The notes under the pieces: generated by a model
Told to the model about the DNA's origin: nothing
Databases searched by the model: none
The model's input: the letters and a program-made list of their open reading frames with translations, nothing else
Part shown: one piece after another, positions 1-5,887 of the stretch
How positions within the stretch are numbered: position 1 is the stretch's first letter
Layout of the letters: each line of letters begins with the position of its first letter
Program-made: the position numbers and the translations under genes
Assembly: GCA_964555515.1 (NCBI GenBank)
Contig: CAZKSJ010000041.1
Location: forward strand, 1-6,699
DNA from: UBA1388 sp964555515
Lineage (GTDB): Bacteria > Patescibacteriota > Microgenomatia > UBA1400 > PJMF01
DNA length: 6,699 bases
Direction: 5' to 3'

Positions 1-369
1 TCCGACCTTTGTATCCTAGAAATATCCACGCACAGCCTTTCCCAGGGCTACCTGCTGGAAAAAGCGCTTGAGGAAGGTAAACCTACAATCGCCTTACATC
101 TGCCCAACTGCTTGCCAGTTTTTGTGGCCGGGATTCATGACAGCCGTTTGCAAGTAGTTGAGTACACATCAGAAAATTTAATCGCTGTCTTGGAAGAAGC
201 CATCCATTATGCCTCAGAAGAATTTGATATTCGGTTCAACATGATGCTCTCCCCCACCCTCAACAACTACCTCAAAGAACTTGCCAAACAAAAAAACGTT
301 TCTAGGTCGTCTTGCGTGAGGGCTTTAATTCGGGAAAACATGATGGCGGAACAAGCGCATTTGGGCTAG
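1..369 (+). CDS. DNPH1/deoxyribosyltransferase-like domain with a ribbon-helix-helix-like tail (5' partial)
   Basis: The frame is open from base 1 to the TAG at 369, so the gene starts outside the window; 122 residues are visible. Residues 1-70 resemble the C-terminal half of DNPH1 (Rcl), the nucleoside 2-deoxyribosyltransferase-like family that cleaves the N-glycosidic bond of deoxynucleotides: 'SDLCILEIS', 'HSLSQGYLLEKAL', 'GKP' and 'DSRLQVVEY' line up in order with the family's 'ADVVVAEVT', 'PSLGVGYELGRAV', 'NK' and 'GSRFQVWDY'. The catalytic glutamate of 'GYE' is leucine here (visible residue 18), and the later phosphate-binding serine also appears replaced. Residues 78-114 read as a beta strand ('RFNMMLSP') plus two helices with 'SRSSCVRALIREN', typical of ribbon-helix-helix DNA-binding or dimerisation folds. 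I infer an enzyme-derived, possibly inactive, nucleotide-sensing regulator. A TTG at 112 lies inside the conserved domain and is not a credible start. It is followed by a 92-base gap before the pilus operon. Confidence 0.6.
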   Translation, partial: SDLCILEISTHSLSQGYLLEKALEEGKPTIALHLPNCLPVFVAGIHDSRLQVVEYTSENLIAVLEEAIHYASEEFDIRFNMMLSPTLNNYLKELAKQKNVSRSSCVRALIRENMMAEQAHLG

Positions 370-405
370 CTTGCCTTGAAAGATCCGTGATCATAAACTT
401 TCCAC

Positions 406-435
406 TTGCACTTGTTGCTTCAACTACGTTATTAT
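406..435 (+). promoter_or_regulatory. Putative sigma70-type promoter of the pilus operon
   Basis: TATTAT at 430-435 matches the -10 consensus at five of six positions. TTGCAC at 406-411 is a weak -35 with an 18-base spacer. Transcription would start near 442, about 20 bases before the pilin ATG, leaving room for the GGAG at 447-450. It sits in the only gap upstream of the pilus genes. The weak -35 makes this tentative. Confidence 0.4.
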
Positions 436-461
436 GAACCAGTTATGGAGTAGTTTTTCCT

Positions 462-1280
462 ATGCAAAAATATTTCCTCAAGCAAATCCGCAGTCAAAAT
501 AACTCTTCCCAATCAGGTCAGATTGCCATCATTGTGTTGTTAATTATGGTGGTATTGTTGATCGTGGGTTTGTCATTGGCGAGAAGAACGTCTGAAGAGA
601 TTTTACTGTCTGGGCAAGTGGAAGATACGACCAGAGTGTTTAACGCCGCGGAGACGGGGGTAGAAGATGCGCTTTCCAAACTTGCTGAGGGTGTTGAAGA
701 CGATCAGAACACACCAATTAACGTTGGTGATGATGCACAGTATACCTACAGTATTGATCCAGAGAATGTTTTAGAGGTTGATAATTTACAACCTAATCAA
801 GTAGCCACTGTGGATTTAAGCTCGTCAACTAATGTTATTGATATATTTTGGGCGAAGGATTCAGTTTGCTCTGATAGGGCGGCATTGATAGTTTCGGTTT
901 ACTATGATAACGGTAATAGCGTTTTTCATGAGGCTGTAATACCAAATTGTTCTTATCCAACTGACCGCGCTACTGGTTTCACGAAAACTAATGTGTCTGA
1001 AACTGACGCAAGCTATGAACTCAGATCTAGATTTAGAATGAGTAATATGAATACGTATTCTGGCAAGGTATTTATGCGCATTAGGCCTCTTTATAAACCG
1101 ACTATGTTAAGTGTTACCGGTGCCGGACAGCAGCAGTATGTGATTCGCTCAGAAGGAACCGAACGAGATCCAGACGGCAATAGCGAACAGCGCGCCATTG
1201 AAGTGACCAGAACCAAACCCGCGCCACCAGCGGTGTTTGATTATGCTTTATACAGTGGTGGAGATTTGAGTAAGCCTTGA
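462..1280 (+). CDS. PilX-like minor pilin / pilus assembly protein
   Basis: The 272-residue product has a prepilin-like N-terminus: a short basic leader, then 'SGQIAIIVLLIM' with a hydrophobic helix at about 21-40, then 'RRTSEEILLSGQ' and 'RVFNAAETGVEDAL'. This order (Gly-processing site, helix, charged segment, Ala-Ala-Glu helix) is that of PilX-type N-terminal domains. Cleavage would follow Gly19. Position +5 of the mature protein is Ile, not the usual Glu, as in initiating or tip minor pilins such as GspK. The rest should be an exported domain; its only two cysteines (136 and 163) could pair. The C-terminus ends in 'PAPPAVFDYALYSGGDLSKP'. GGAG at 447-450 supports the ATG at 462. It is first of four genes, 30 bases ahead of pilM, so I infer a minor pilin in the PilMNO machine. 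Bases 721-1080 are about 39% G+C by hand count, against about 52% in pilM 1441-1560. Its exact subfamily is uncertain. Confidence 0.7.
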   Translation: MQKYFLKQIRSQNNSSQSGQIAIIVLLIMVVLLIVGLSLARRTSEEILLSGQVEDTTRVFNAAETGVEDALSKLAEGVEDDQNTPINVGDDAQYTYSIDPENVLEVDNLQPNQVATVDLSSSTNVIDIFWAKDSVCSDRAALIVSVYYDNGNSVFHEAVIPNCSYPTDRATGFTKTNVSETDASYELRSRFRMSNMNTYSGKVFMRIRPLYKPTMLSVTGAGQQQYVIRSEGTERDPDGNSEQRAIEVTRTKPAPPAVFDYALYSGGDLSKP

Positions 1281-1310
1281 TAGGGATATTAATAGTAGTA
1301 AGGATAAGTC

Positions 1311-2321
1311 ATGCCTGCCACAGCACTTGATATCGGTACATACAGTATCAAAGCAATTTCCGGAGAATCTGGCAGTAAGCCGCACATTAATAGAGTGGTT
1401 GAGGTTTTTAACCCCAGTGGGGTGGCGGTGCCTACCGATGATGCCGGAGTGGAAAAGTTGGCGGCGTTGGTGGAATCTGTCCTGGGGGACTATGACCTAC
1501 CCCGCAAGGACGTGCGGATTTCTATCCCAGAAACAATGGTCTCTACCAAAGTGATTTCTATTCCTCCCCTTTCCGATGCAGAACTAGCATCTGCCATCAA
1601 CTGGCAGGCCGAGCAACACATTCCCATTCCTCCAGAAGAACTAGCCCTTGAATACCAAGTCATTTTTCGGCCTAGCCGGCGGGATGACAAACAGCCCATG
1701 CGGGTAATGCTCGTGGGTTTGAGGAAACAGGTGATTGACCGCTATGTGCAGGTCATGCACCAGATTGGGGTAGAACCAACCTTGATTGAGACGCAAATTT
1801 TGTCAATTTTGCGGGCGCTACAGTTTAACAATGAAGACCCCACTACCCTGTTGGTGCACATTGGTGGCTCCAGCATGAATTTGGCTTTGATTCATTTGAA
1901 TGAACTCAAGTTTGTGTTGTCACACTTAAATGGCGGCCAATTGTTGTCTAAGGCTTTGGAACAGACGCTAGGCTTAGATGCAACTCAAGCCGAGCAGTAC
2001 AAGCGCACCTATGGTTTAGATCCCGCCCAATTTCAAGGCAAAGTGCGCGAAGCACTGATGCCCGCCACGCGCCTCTTAGTCACCGAAATCAAGAAGTCAG
2101 TCCAGTTTTTTGTCAACCAAAATCCCCAAGAATCGGTCAAACGAATTGTGTTATCTGGTGGTTCGGCCGCTTTGCCGGGATTGGTGCAGTTCATCACCGA
2201 AGAAATTGGCTCGGAAGTGTTGGTGGCGGAACCGTTTGCTACTGCAGGTGGTAGTATTCCTGATCAGATCAATCGATCAGCCATGACGGTGTGCATGGGC
2301 TTACTGTATCGTGACGCGTAA
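1311..2321 (+). CDS. pilM: Type IV pilus assembly protein PilM, actin-like ATPase fold
   Basis: The 336-residue length is near the family norm. PilM is a cytoplasmic actin/FtsA-like protein that binds nucleotide and the N-terminal tail of PilN, linking the motor ATPase to the inner-membrane platform. Visible motifs are phosphate-1 'ALDIGTYSIK' (5-14), 'INWQAEQHIPIP' (96-107) typical of PilM, phosphate-2 'LVHIGGSSMNLAL' (181-193), 'GGQLLSKALEQTLGL' (208-222), 'QAEQYKRTYGL' (226-236) and the adenosine motif 'VLSGGSAALPGLV' (280-292). In phosphate-2 the usual Asp of 'VDIG' is His183; the codon reads CAC. Asp7 of phosphate-1 is kept. AAGGA at 1300-1304, six bases upstream, supports the ATG. pilN follows after 12 bases. 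The family call is secure; whether ATP hydrolysis is retained is open. Confidence 0.93.
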   Translation: MPATALDIGTYSIKAISGESGSKPHINRVVEVFNPSGVAVPTDDAGVEKLAALVESVLGDYDLPRKDVRISIPETMVSTKVISIPPLSDAELASAINWQAEQHIPIPPEELALEYQVIFRPSRRDDKQPMRVMLVGLRKQVIDRYVQVMHQIGVEPTLIETQILSILRALQFNNEDPTTLLVHIGGSSMNLALIHLNELKFVLSHLNGGQLLSKALEQTLGLDATQAEQYKRTYGLDPAQFQGKVREALMPATRLLVTEIKKSVQFFVNQNPQESVKRIVLSGGSAALPGLVQFITEEIGSEVLVAEPFATAGGSIPDQINRSAMTVCMGLLYRDA

Positions 2322-2333
2322 AGAGGATCATTC

Positions 2334-3014
2334 ATGGCCAGAACTATCAACTTTGTCCGCGATCGCCGTCAAACTATTAGCCGGCAAGTTAAGCAAGATC
2401 AAGCTATATTGCGCTATGTGACTTATGCATTAATTGGCATTGGGTTGGTGCTGCTGGCAGTGCTGTCGGTGCGTTTTTTCTTGATATTTCGCATTAAAAT
2501 GATTCAAGATAAGCAAGCAGAAACTAAGCAAGCGATTATGGAGAAAGAAGAGTTGGAAAAAGAATACACCATTTTTGCTCACAAACTCAAAGCGATTACC
2601 GATTTATTTGGCAAAAGACGGGAAAAACAGGAAGCGTTGGCATTTTTTAGCGGCTTATTTGAGCCGGGTGTGGTGATTAGCCAATTGAGTTATACCGCCG
2701 GCGAGGAAATTTTATCTTTCACCATTGATTCACCCAGCATTTTTGCCTTGGAAAAAGTGTTTGATACCATGAACAGCACGGAGGTTGAAGAAAAGTATCC
2801 TCAAATCATGAAAAATTCTTTGTCCAGAGGTGCCAATGGTCATTATGGCATGTCCATCACCTTGCCACTAGGCGATTCACCGCTAGATTCTTTAGATGAG
2901 GAAGAGATAGAACTCACTGACGATGATGGCACGGGCATTGAGGGAACGGAGGCAGACGGCATGGGAGACGACACCGGCGAGCCGGTAGTGGAAGATGAAT
3001 CAGGAGATATTTAA
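2334..3014 (+). CDS. pilN: PilN-like type IV pilus inner-membrane protein with an acidic tail
   Basis: The 226-residue product is a bitopic membrane protein. It has a short basic cytoplasmic segment with 'RTINFV' (3-8), which corresponds to the PilN 'INLLP' motif that docks into PilM; one transmembrane helix at about 28-53; a charged coiled-coil-like stretch at 54-90 ('KQAETKQAIMEKEELEKEY'); then a small ferredoxin-like domain at about 95-178 ('KRREKQEALAFFSGLF', 'SFTIDSPSIFALEKVFDTM'). PilN pairs with PilO to form the alignment platform around the pilus machine. Residues 181-226 are a tail very rich in Asp, Glu and Gly, not part of the usual PilN core and probably disordered. GAGG at 2323-2326 precedes the ATG. 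The gene sits 12 bases after pilM and 5 bases before pilO, so co-translation is likely. Confidence 0.85.
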   Translation: MARTINFVRDRRQTISRQVKQDQAILRYVTYALIGIGLVLLAVLSVRFFLIFRIKMIQDKQAETKQAIMEKEELEKEYTIFAHKLKAITDLFGKRREKQEALAFFSGLFEPGVVISQLSYTAGEEILSFTIDSPSIFALEKVFDTMNSTEVEEKYPQIMKNSLSRGANGHYGMSITLPLGDSPLDSLDEEEIELTDDDGTGIEGTEADGMGDDTGEPVVEDESGDI

Positions 3015-3019
3015 GACAT

Positions 3020-3919
3020 ATGTTAGAACAAGTTGACCAAAGCGATTTAAGAATATTTTGGGTGACCAGAAAATCTTTGGTGTTTGCCTTGGCTTTGGCG
3101 ATGGTGGGGGCAGTGCTGATATTTTCGGTGACGATTCCCCAAATCCAAGTGACCCGCAAATTATATGCAGATCTTGAAAAAGAAAAACCGGTCTTGGAAA
3201 AACTGGAGAGTAAGTTAGCTCAGCTGGAAGCGATTGTGACTTCACCAGAGTATGCGCAAGTTGAAATTATCAATGAAGCCCTGCCCTCAAAAAAACCGTT
3301 GTTGGAATACTTGATGGGTTTGAGTCAAGTTAGTCAAGCCACCAACGTAGTCATCACTAACTTTGAAACATCCCCAGGTCTGGTTGCCACCGACGCAGCG
3401 GAACTGGAAAAAATTCAGAAATCATCGGCAGATGTTGAGGCGATGAAGCTAGAGCTTGAGCTTGAGGGTGATTGGGCAGAAATTCAGGCATTTATGTTGA
3501 AGGTGGAAGAAATTGCGCCTTTCACCACCATCACCAAAATGGATATCGGCAACTCCTTGACCTCAGAAACTGTGGACGAAATTGAGACCTTTCAGGCCAG
3601 CTTGAGTACAGAAACCTACTTTTTTACCAAAACCATTCAATCTAAAGTGGATAGCCCTTTACCCGTTATTTCAGATCAAGAAACGCAGGTGCTTTACTTG
3701 TTGGCTCAATTTGTACCCACTGAGCTGCCTAACCAAACGGAAATTAGAGGTGGCGGCTTGGAAGACCTGTTCCAACTGCGGCCAGATGATGAAGCGGCGG
3801 TGATGATTGAGGATCTGGAGATTGAGACTCAGTCGTCTTTGTCACCGAGCATACCAACGGTTGATAACACTACTCCCGAAGCGACGAACAATCCTTCACC
3901 AGTTGGCGAAGAAATTTAG
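3020..3919 (+). CDS. pilO: PilO-like type IV pilus inner-membrane protein
   Basis: The 299-residue product has the PilO plan: a short cytoplasmic N-terminus, one transmembrane helix at about 19-39, a coiled coil at about 42-74 ('ADLEKEKPVLEKLESKLAQL'), then a ferredoxin-like domain at about 80-205 with 'LEYLMGLSQVSQATNVVITNF' split between a helix and a strand, and 'LELELEGDWAEIQAFMLKVE'. PilO dimerises with PilN and aligns the pilus machinery. The last 75 or so residues (from about 225) extend past the usual domain; the final 30 are rich in Ser, Thr, Pro and Asn and look like a flexible extracytoplasmic tail. AGGAG at 3002-3006 lies inside the end of pilN, a rather long 13 bases from the ATG. 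No pilP or pilQ follows: the next gene, 56 bases on, is convergent. Sequence similarity in PilO is low, so position and topology carry much of this call. Confidence 0.8.
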   Translation: MLEQVDQSDLRIFWVTRKSLVFALALAMVGAVLIFSVTIPQIQVTRKLYADLEKEKPVLEKLESKLAQLEAIVTSPEYAQVEIINEALPSKKPLLEYLMGLSQVSQATNVVITNFETSPGLVATDAAELEKIQKSSADVEAMKLELELEGDWAEIQAFMLKVEEIAPFTTITKMDIGNSLTSETVDEIETFQASLSTETYFFTKTIQSKVDSPLPVISDQETQVLYLLAQFVPTELPNQTEIRGGGLEDLFQLRPDDEAAVMIEDLEIETQSSLSPSIPTVDNTTPEATNNPSPVGEEI

Positions 3920-3975
3920 GCAGTCTCAAAAAGTTGACTTTTCCTGGAAAATATTTCTGACGAGTAGATACTTGA
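3920..3975. other. Convergent intergenic region between pilO and khpA
   Basis: This 56-base stretch receives transcription from both sides. It contains two overlapping A/T-rich dyads: AAAAG-TTGA-CTTTT at 3929-3941 and TTTTC-CTG-GAAAA at 3939-3951. Each stem is only five pairs with one G:C, so neither is a convincing intrinsic terminator; I see no stronger candidate here. Confidence 0.4.
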
Positions 3976-4221
3976 TTAAGCTAACTCACTGCCATCAGCG
4001 AGCACAATCTTGGCGCGGATGCCTTCTTTGAGGGCGCGGATTTTACCGATATTGCGAATGGCGAAGATGATTGAGCCACCCTTGCCAATCACCCGGCCAA
4101 TATCTTCTTGATTGACGTGAATGGTGTAGACCGTGCCCCGATCATCTGGTTCCTCTTCAATCTGGACATCTTCTGGATGAGTAACGAGATGAATGACGAT
4201 GAACTCGAGCAGGTTTTTCAT
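3976..4221 (-). CDS. khpA: KH-domain RNA-binding protein KhpA
   Basis: The 81-residue product matches the usual 75-80 residue KhpA (YlqC) size. It is a single KH domain: after 'LLEFIVIHLVTHPEDVQIEE' comes 'YTIHVNQEDIGRVIGKGG', with the RNA-binding GxxG loop GKGG at 46-49, then the helix 'IIFAIRNI' and the strand 'RAKIVLADG'. KhpA binds RNA, in some Firmicutes together with KhpB, and affects cell division and sRNA function. Following rpsP is its standard place in bacterial genomes, here without rimM or trmD. The gap to the rpsP stop is 41 bases. No Shine-Dalgarno sequence precedes the ATG (upstream bases read 'cacaaacaccct'). Confidence 0.92.
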   Translation of the reverse strand: MKNLLEFIVIHLVTHPEDVQIEEEPDDRGTVYTIHVNQEDIGRVIGKGGSIIFAIRNIGKIRALKEGIRAKIVLADGSELA

Positions 4222-4262
4222 AGGGTGTTTGTGCGGTTAGTTAATACTATTTATAAATCTAG

Positions 4263-4800
4263 TTAAGATTTTGCTTCAGTTGATTCATCAGCCGTTGTTG
4301 ATTTGTCAGCTTCTGCCGATTTGTTTGCGTCGGTTGCGTCGNNNNNNNNNNNNNNNNNNNNNNNNNNNNNNNNNNNNNNNNNNNNNNNNNNNNNNNNNNN
4401 NNNNNNNNNNNNNNNNNNNNNNNNNNNNNNNNNNNNNNNNNGGCTCTGTCTTTGGTTCTACTGCTGGCTCTGCCGCTGGCGTCGCCTTTTTTTCTGCGGC
4501 TGGTTGAGCGGCTTTGGCGGCGGCTTTTTTAGAGGGCTGCTTCTTTTTGGCTGGAAATGGATTGCCAGATTGGTAGCGCTTGAACAAACTAGCCACGGTA
4601 TCGGTGGGTTGAGCGCCTTTAGCGACCCACTTCTCATACTCTGCGACATCAATTTCAAGCAGTTTGGGGTGCTGAGTGGGTGCATAATGACCCAGGCTGG
4701 CGTTATATTGACCATCACGCTTGCTGCGTGCTTCTGTCACCACAAACCGGTAGTGAGGTTGATTTCTTTTACCAAAGCGAGCGAGTTTAATTTTTAACAT
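4263..4800 (-). CDS. rpsP: 30S ribosomal protein S16 with a long low-complexity tail, interrupted by an assembly gap
   Basis: Residues 1-76 are a full S16 domain: 'MLKIKLARFGKRNQPHYRFV', 'EARSKRDGQYNASLGHYAP', then 'KWVAKGAQPTDTVASLFKRY'. S16 binds 16S rRNA early in 30S assembly. From about residue 82 there is a Lys/Ala-rich then Glu/Pro/Ala-rich tail ending at the gap with '...EPAVEPKTEP'. Reading straight through the 100 N gives 'RRNRRKQIGRS' and a TGA at 4306-4308. The next frame beyond the gap instead reads 'DATDANKSAEADKSTTADES' then 'TEAK' and Ser, and stops at TAA 4263-4265; this has the same Ala/Glu/Lys/Thr character as the tail before the gap. I therefore place the end at 4263 and conclude that the real gap length is a multiple of three, not 100. 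No clear Shine-Dalgarno sequence precedes the ATG at 4800; the leader there is A-rich. Confidence 0.9.
4342..4441. other. Assembly gap of exactly 100 N
   Basis: Bases 4342-4441 are all N. The round length of 100 is the usual placeholder for a scaffold join of unknown size. It falls inside the low-complexity tail coding region of rpsP, where short near-repeats of Ala/Lys/Glu codons would hamper assembly. Translation across it is not reliable. Confidence 0.97.
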
Positions 4801-4821
4801 ATTTTTTTATCTAATTTCTGT

Positions 4822-4833
4822 GTCACATGTGAC
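4822..4833. repeat. 12-base perfect palindrome in the rpsP leader
   Basis: GTCACATGTGAC is a perfect dyad. It lies between the rpsP promoter and its ATG, about 13-25 bases downstream of the expected transcription start and 21 bases from the start codon. It could bind a dimeric regulator, or form a small stem (GUCA-CAUG-UGAC) in the RNA. A perfect 12-base palindrome is expected once or twice by chance in a window this size, so only its position makes it notable. Confidence 0.35.
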
Positions 4834-4853
4834 TGTTTCTAATAGACTGCAGG

Positions 4854-4882
4854 ATTATACTCTAGCATGGTTGCTTTCTCAA
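4854..4882 (-). promoter_or_regulatory. Sigma70-type promoter of rpsP-khpA
   Basis: On the minus strand TTGAGA (4882-4877) and a perfect TATAAT (4859-4854) are separated by exactly 17 bases (4876-4860). The -35 has one mismatch to TTGACA. Transcription would begin near 4847, giving a leader of about 47 bases before the rpsP ATG at 4800. It lies in the 134-base gap after rnc, so rpsP-khpA can be expressed apart from the upstream cluster. Confidence 0.75.
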
Positions 4883-4934
4883 GGGCGACTCCAATCGAAT
4901 TTCTAGCTATGACGGTAGATTGGAAATCATTGAC

Positions 4935-5597
4935 TCAGGTATTAGGAAATTTATGAAGCGCCTCCTCTGCTGCTGCTTGTTGGGCTTGTTGTTTACTTTT
5001 ACCTTGTCCTTTTGCGACGACTTCTTCCCCGACTGAAACTGCCACCGTAAAAAGCTTGTCGTGATCTGGTCCTACTTCTTCCACAACTTGATAGGTGGGG
5101 GTGGGCAAACCTCTTGATTGCACCGACTCTTGAAGCTGGCTTTTGGCATCTTTGTAAGTGCCTTCGGCGAGAATCTGGTCAAGATGAGTGAACAAGTGAG
5201 TTTCTAGAAAATTTTCCACCGCGCTAAAGCCTTGATCCAGATACAACGCGCCAATAATTGCCTCCATCGTGTCTGCTAGTAAGCCTGGATTTTGGCGGCC
5301 ACCAGAAGATTCTTCACCGCGGCTCATCTTGATTTGCTCACCAAGTTTAAGATTGGTGGCAACTTCAGACAAAGAAGTCGTCTTGACTAAGGCGCTTCGG
5401 TAGGCGGTCAGAATACCTTCGTTTTCTGCAGGAAATTTATGATATAAGAATCGCGTCGTCGCCAATTCCAAGACAGCATCCCCCAAAAATTCGAGCCGTT
5501 CGTTGGCGTCGGTGGCTTCCAAGCCTTTTTCATTGAGCACACTGCGGTGCGTAAGAGCAGTTTTAAGGAGTTGCGGATCTCGAAATTTAGGAAGCAT
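4935..5597 (-). CDS. rnc: Ribonuclease III
   Basis: The 220-residue product has the two-domain bacterial RNase III plan and normal length. RNase III cuts double-stranded RNA, including the stems that release 16S and 23S rRNA precursors, as a homodimer with two Mg2+ per site. The signature 'NERLEFLGDAVLEL' is at 32-45, and the expected metal-binding acids are present: Glu36, Asp40, Asp109 and Glu112 (in 'LLADTMEAIIGALYLD'). 'GILTAYRSALV' (61-71) is also typical. The double-stranded RNA-binding domain spans about 149-217, ending in 'GKSKQQAQQAAAEEALHKF' with the conserved Lys and Ala-rich helix. It follows the ACP-like gene by 15 bases, echoing the acpP-rnc linkage seen in many Firmicutes. The ATG has no Shine-Dalgarno sequence in front of it, so translational coupling is possible. 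Confidence 0.97.
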   Translation of the reverse strand: MLPKFRDPQLLKTALTHRSVLNEKGLEATDANERLEFLGDAVLELATTRFLYHKFPAENEGILTAYRSALVKTTSLSEVATNLKLGEQIKMSRGEESSGGRQNPGLLADTMEAIIGALYLDQGFSAVENFLETHLFTHLDQILAEGTYKDAKSQLQESVQSRGLPTPTYQVVEEVGPDHDKLFTVAVSVGEEVVAKGQGKSKQQAQQAAAEEALHKFPNT

Positions 5598-5612
5598 GAT
5601 GGACTTATTTGT

Positions 5613-5870
5613 TCAACCGAGCTCGGTTTCGTCGTTGATGAAGGTGAGCAAATCTTCAACCGTCTCTACCTGATCAGCAATAATTGGTACGTCAAGTTTG
5701 ATATCAAATTCTTGGTTAATTTTTTTGACAACGCGCGGTAGATCTGCCTCGATGATCATGCCCAAGTCTTCCTCTAGGTCTGACTCAGGATAAATATCGC
5801 CAGCCTCATTGCCGGTGGTTTCTGCCAAAATGTCGCGTAGTTTTTCAAATCTGGTGATGTCAACGGGCAT
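5613..5870 (-). CDS. Acyl-carrier-protein-like protein lacking the phosphopantetheine serine
   Basis: The 85-residue acidic product has the ACP fold pattern: helix I 'RFEKLRDILAETTG' (7-20), the loop 'IYPESDLEEDLG' (26-37), helix II through 'VVKKINQEFDIKL' (47-59) and 'VETVEDLLTFIND' (68-80). In ACPs 'DLG' is followed by 'ADSL', whose Ser carries 4'-phosphopantetheine. Here the text is 'DLGMIIEADLPRVV', one residue longer, with no Ser or Thr from 38 to 65. The only Ser is at position 30, in the loop before 'EEDLG', which is not the attachment position. The protein therefore cannot be a conventional acyl carrier. Its place between nusB and rnc is that of acpP in related clusters, so I infer a degenerate ACP kept for a structural or binding role. 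The gap to nusB is 17 bases and no Shine-Dalgarno sequence is seen. I leave the gene symbol blank for this reason. Confidence 0.8.
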   Translation of the reverse strand: MPVDITRFEKLRDILAETTGNEAGDIYPESDLEEDLGMIIEADLPRVVKKINQEFDIKLDVPIIADQVETVEDLLTFINDETELG

Positions 5871-5887
5871 ACTGTAGTTTCATGTTG

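Noticed and set aside
112..369. A separate 85-residue gene starting at the TTG at 112
   Set aside because: The frame is open upstream to base 1 and the upstream residues match the same DNPH1-like domain, so the TTG is internal.
2259..2280. Cluster of GATC words at the end of pilM as a regulatory repeat
   Set aside because: It lies inside conserved coding sequence, the dyad is imperfect, and three tetramers are not unusual.
3926..3955. Bidirectional intrinsic terminator between pilO and khpA
   Set aside because: The two A/T-rich dyads have five-pair stems with a single G:C and short loops; neither has a strong stem followed by a clean T-run.
4271..4797. Plus-strand open frames running across the N gap
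   Set aside because: They are antisense to rpsP, depend on unknown bases for continuity, and translate to low-complexity mirror sequence.
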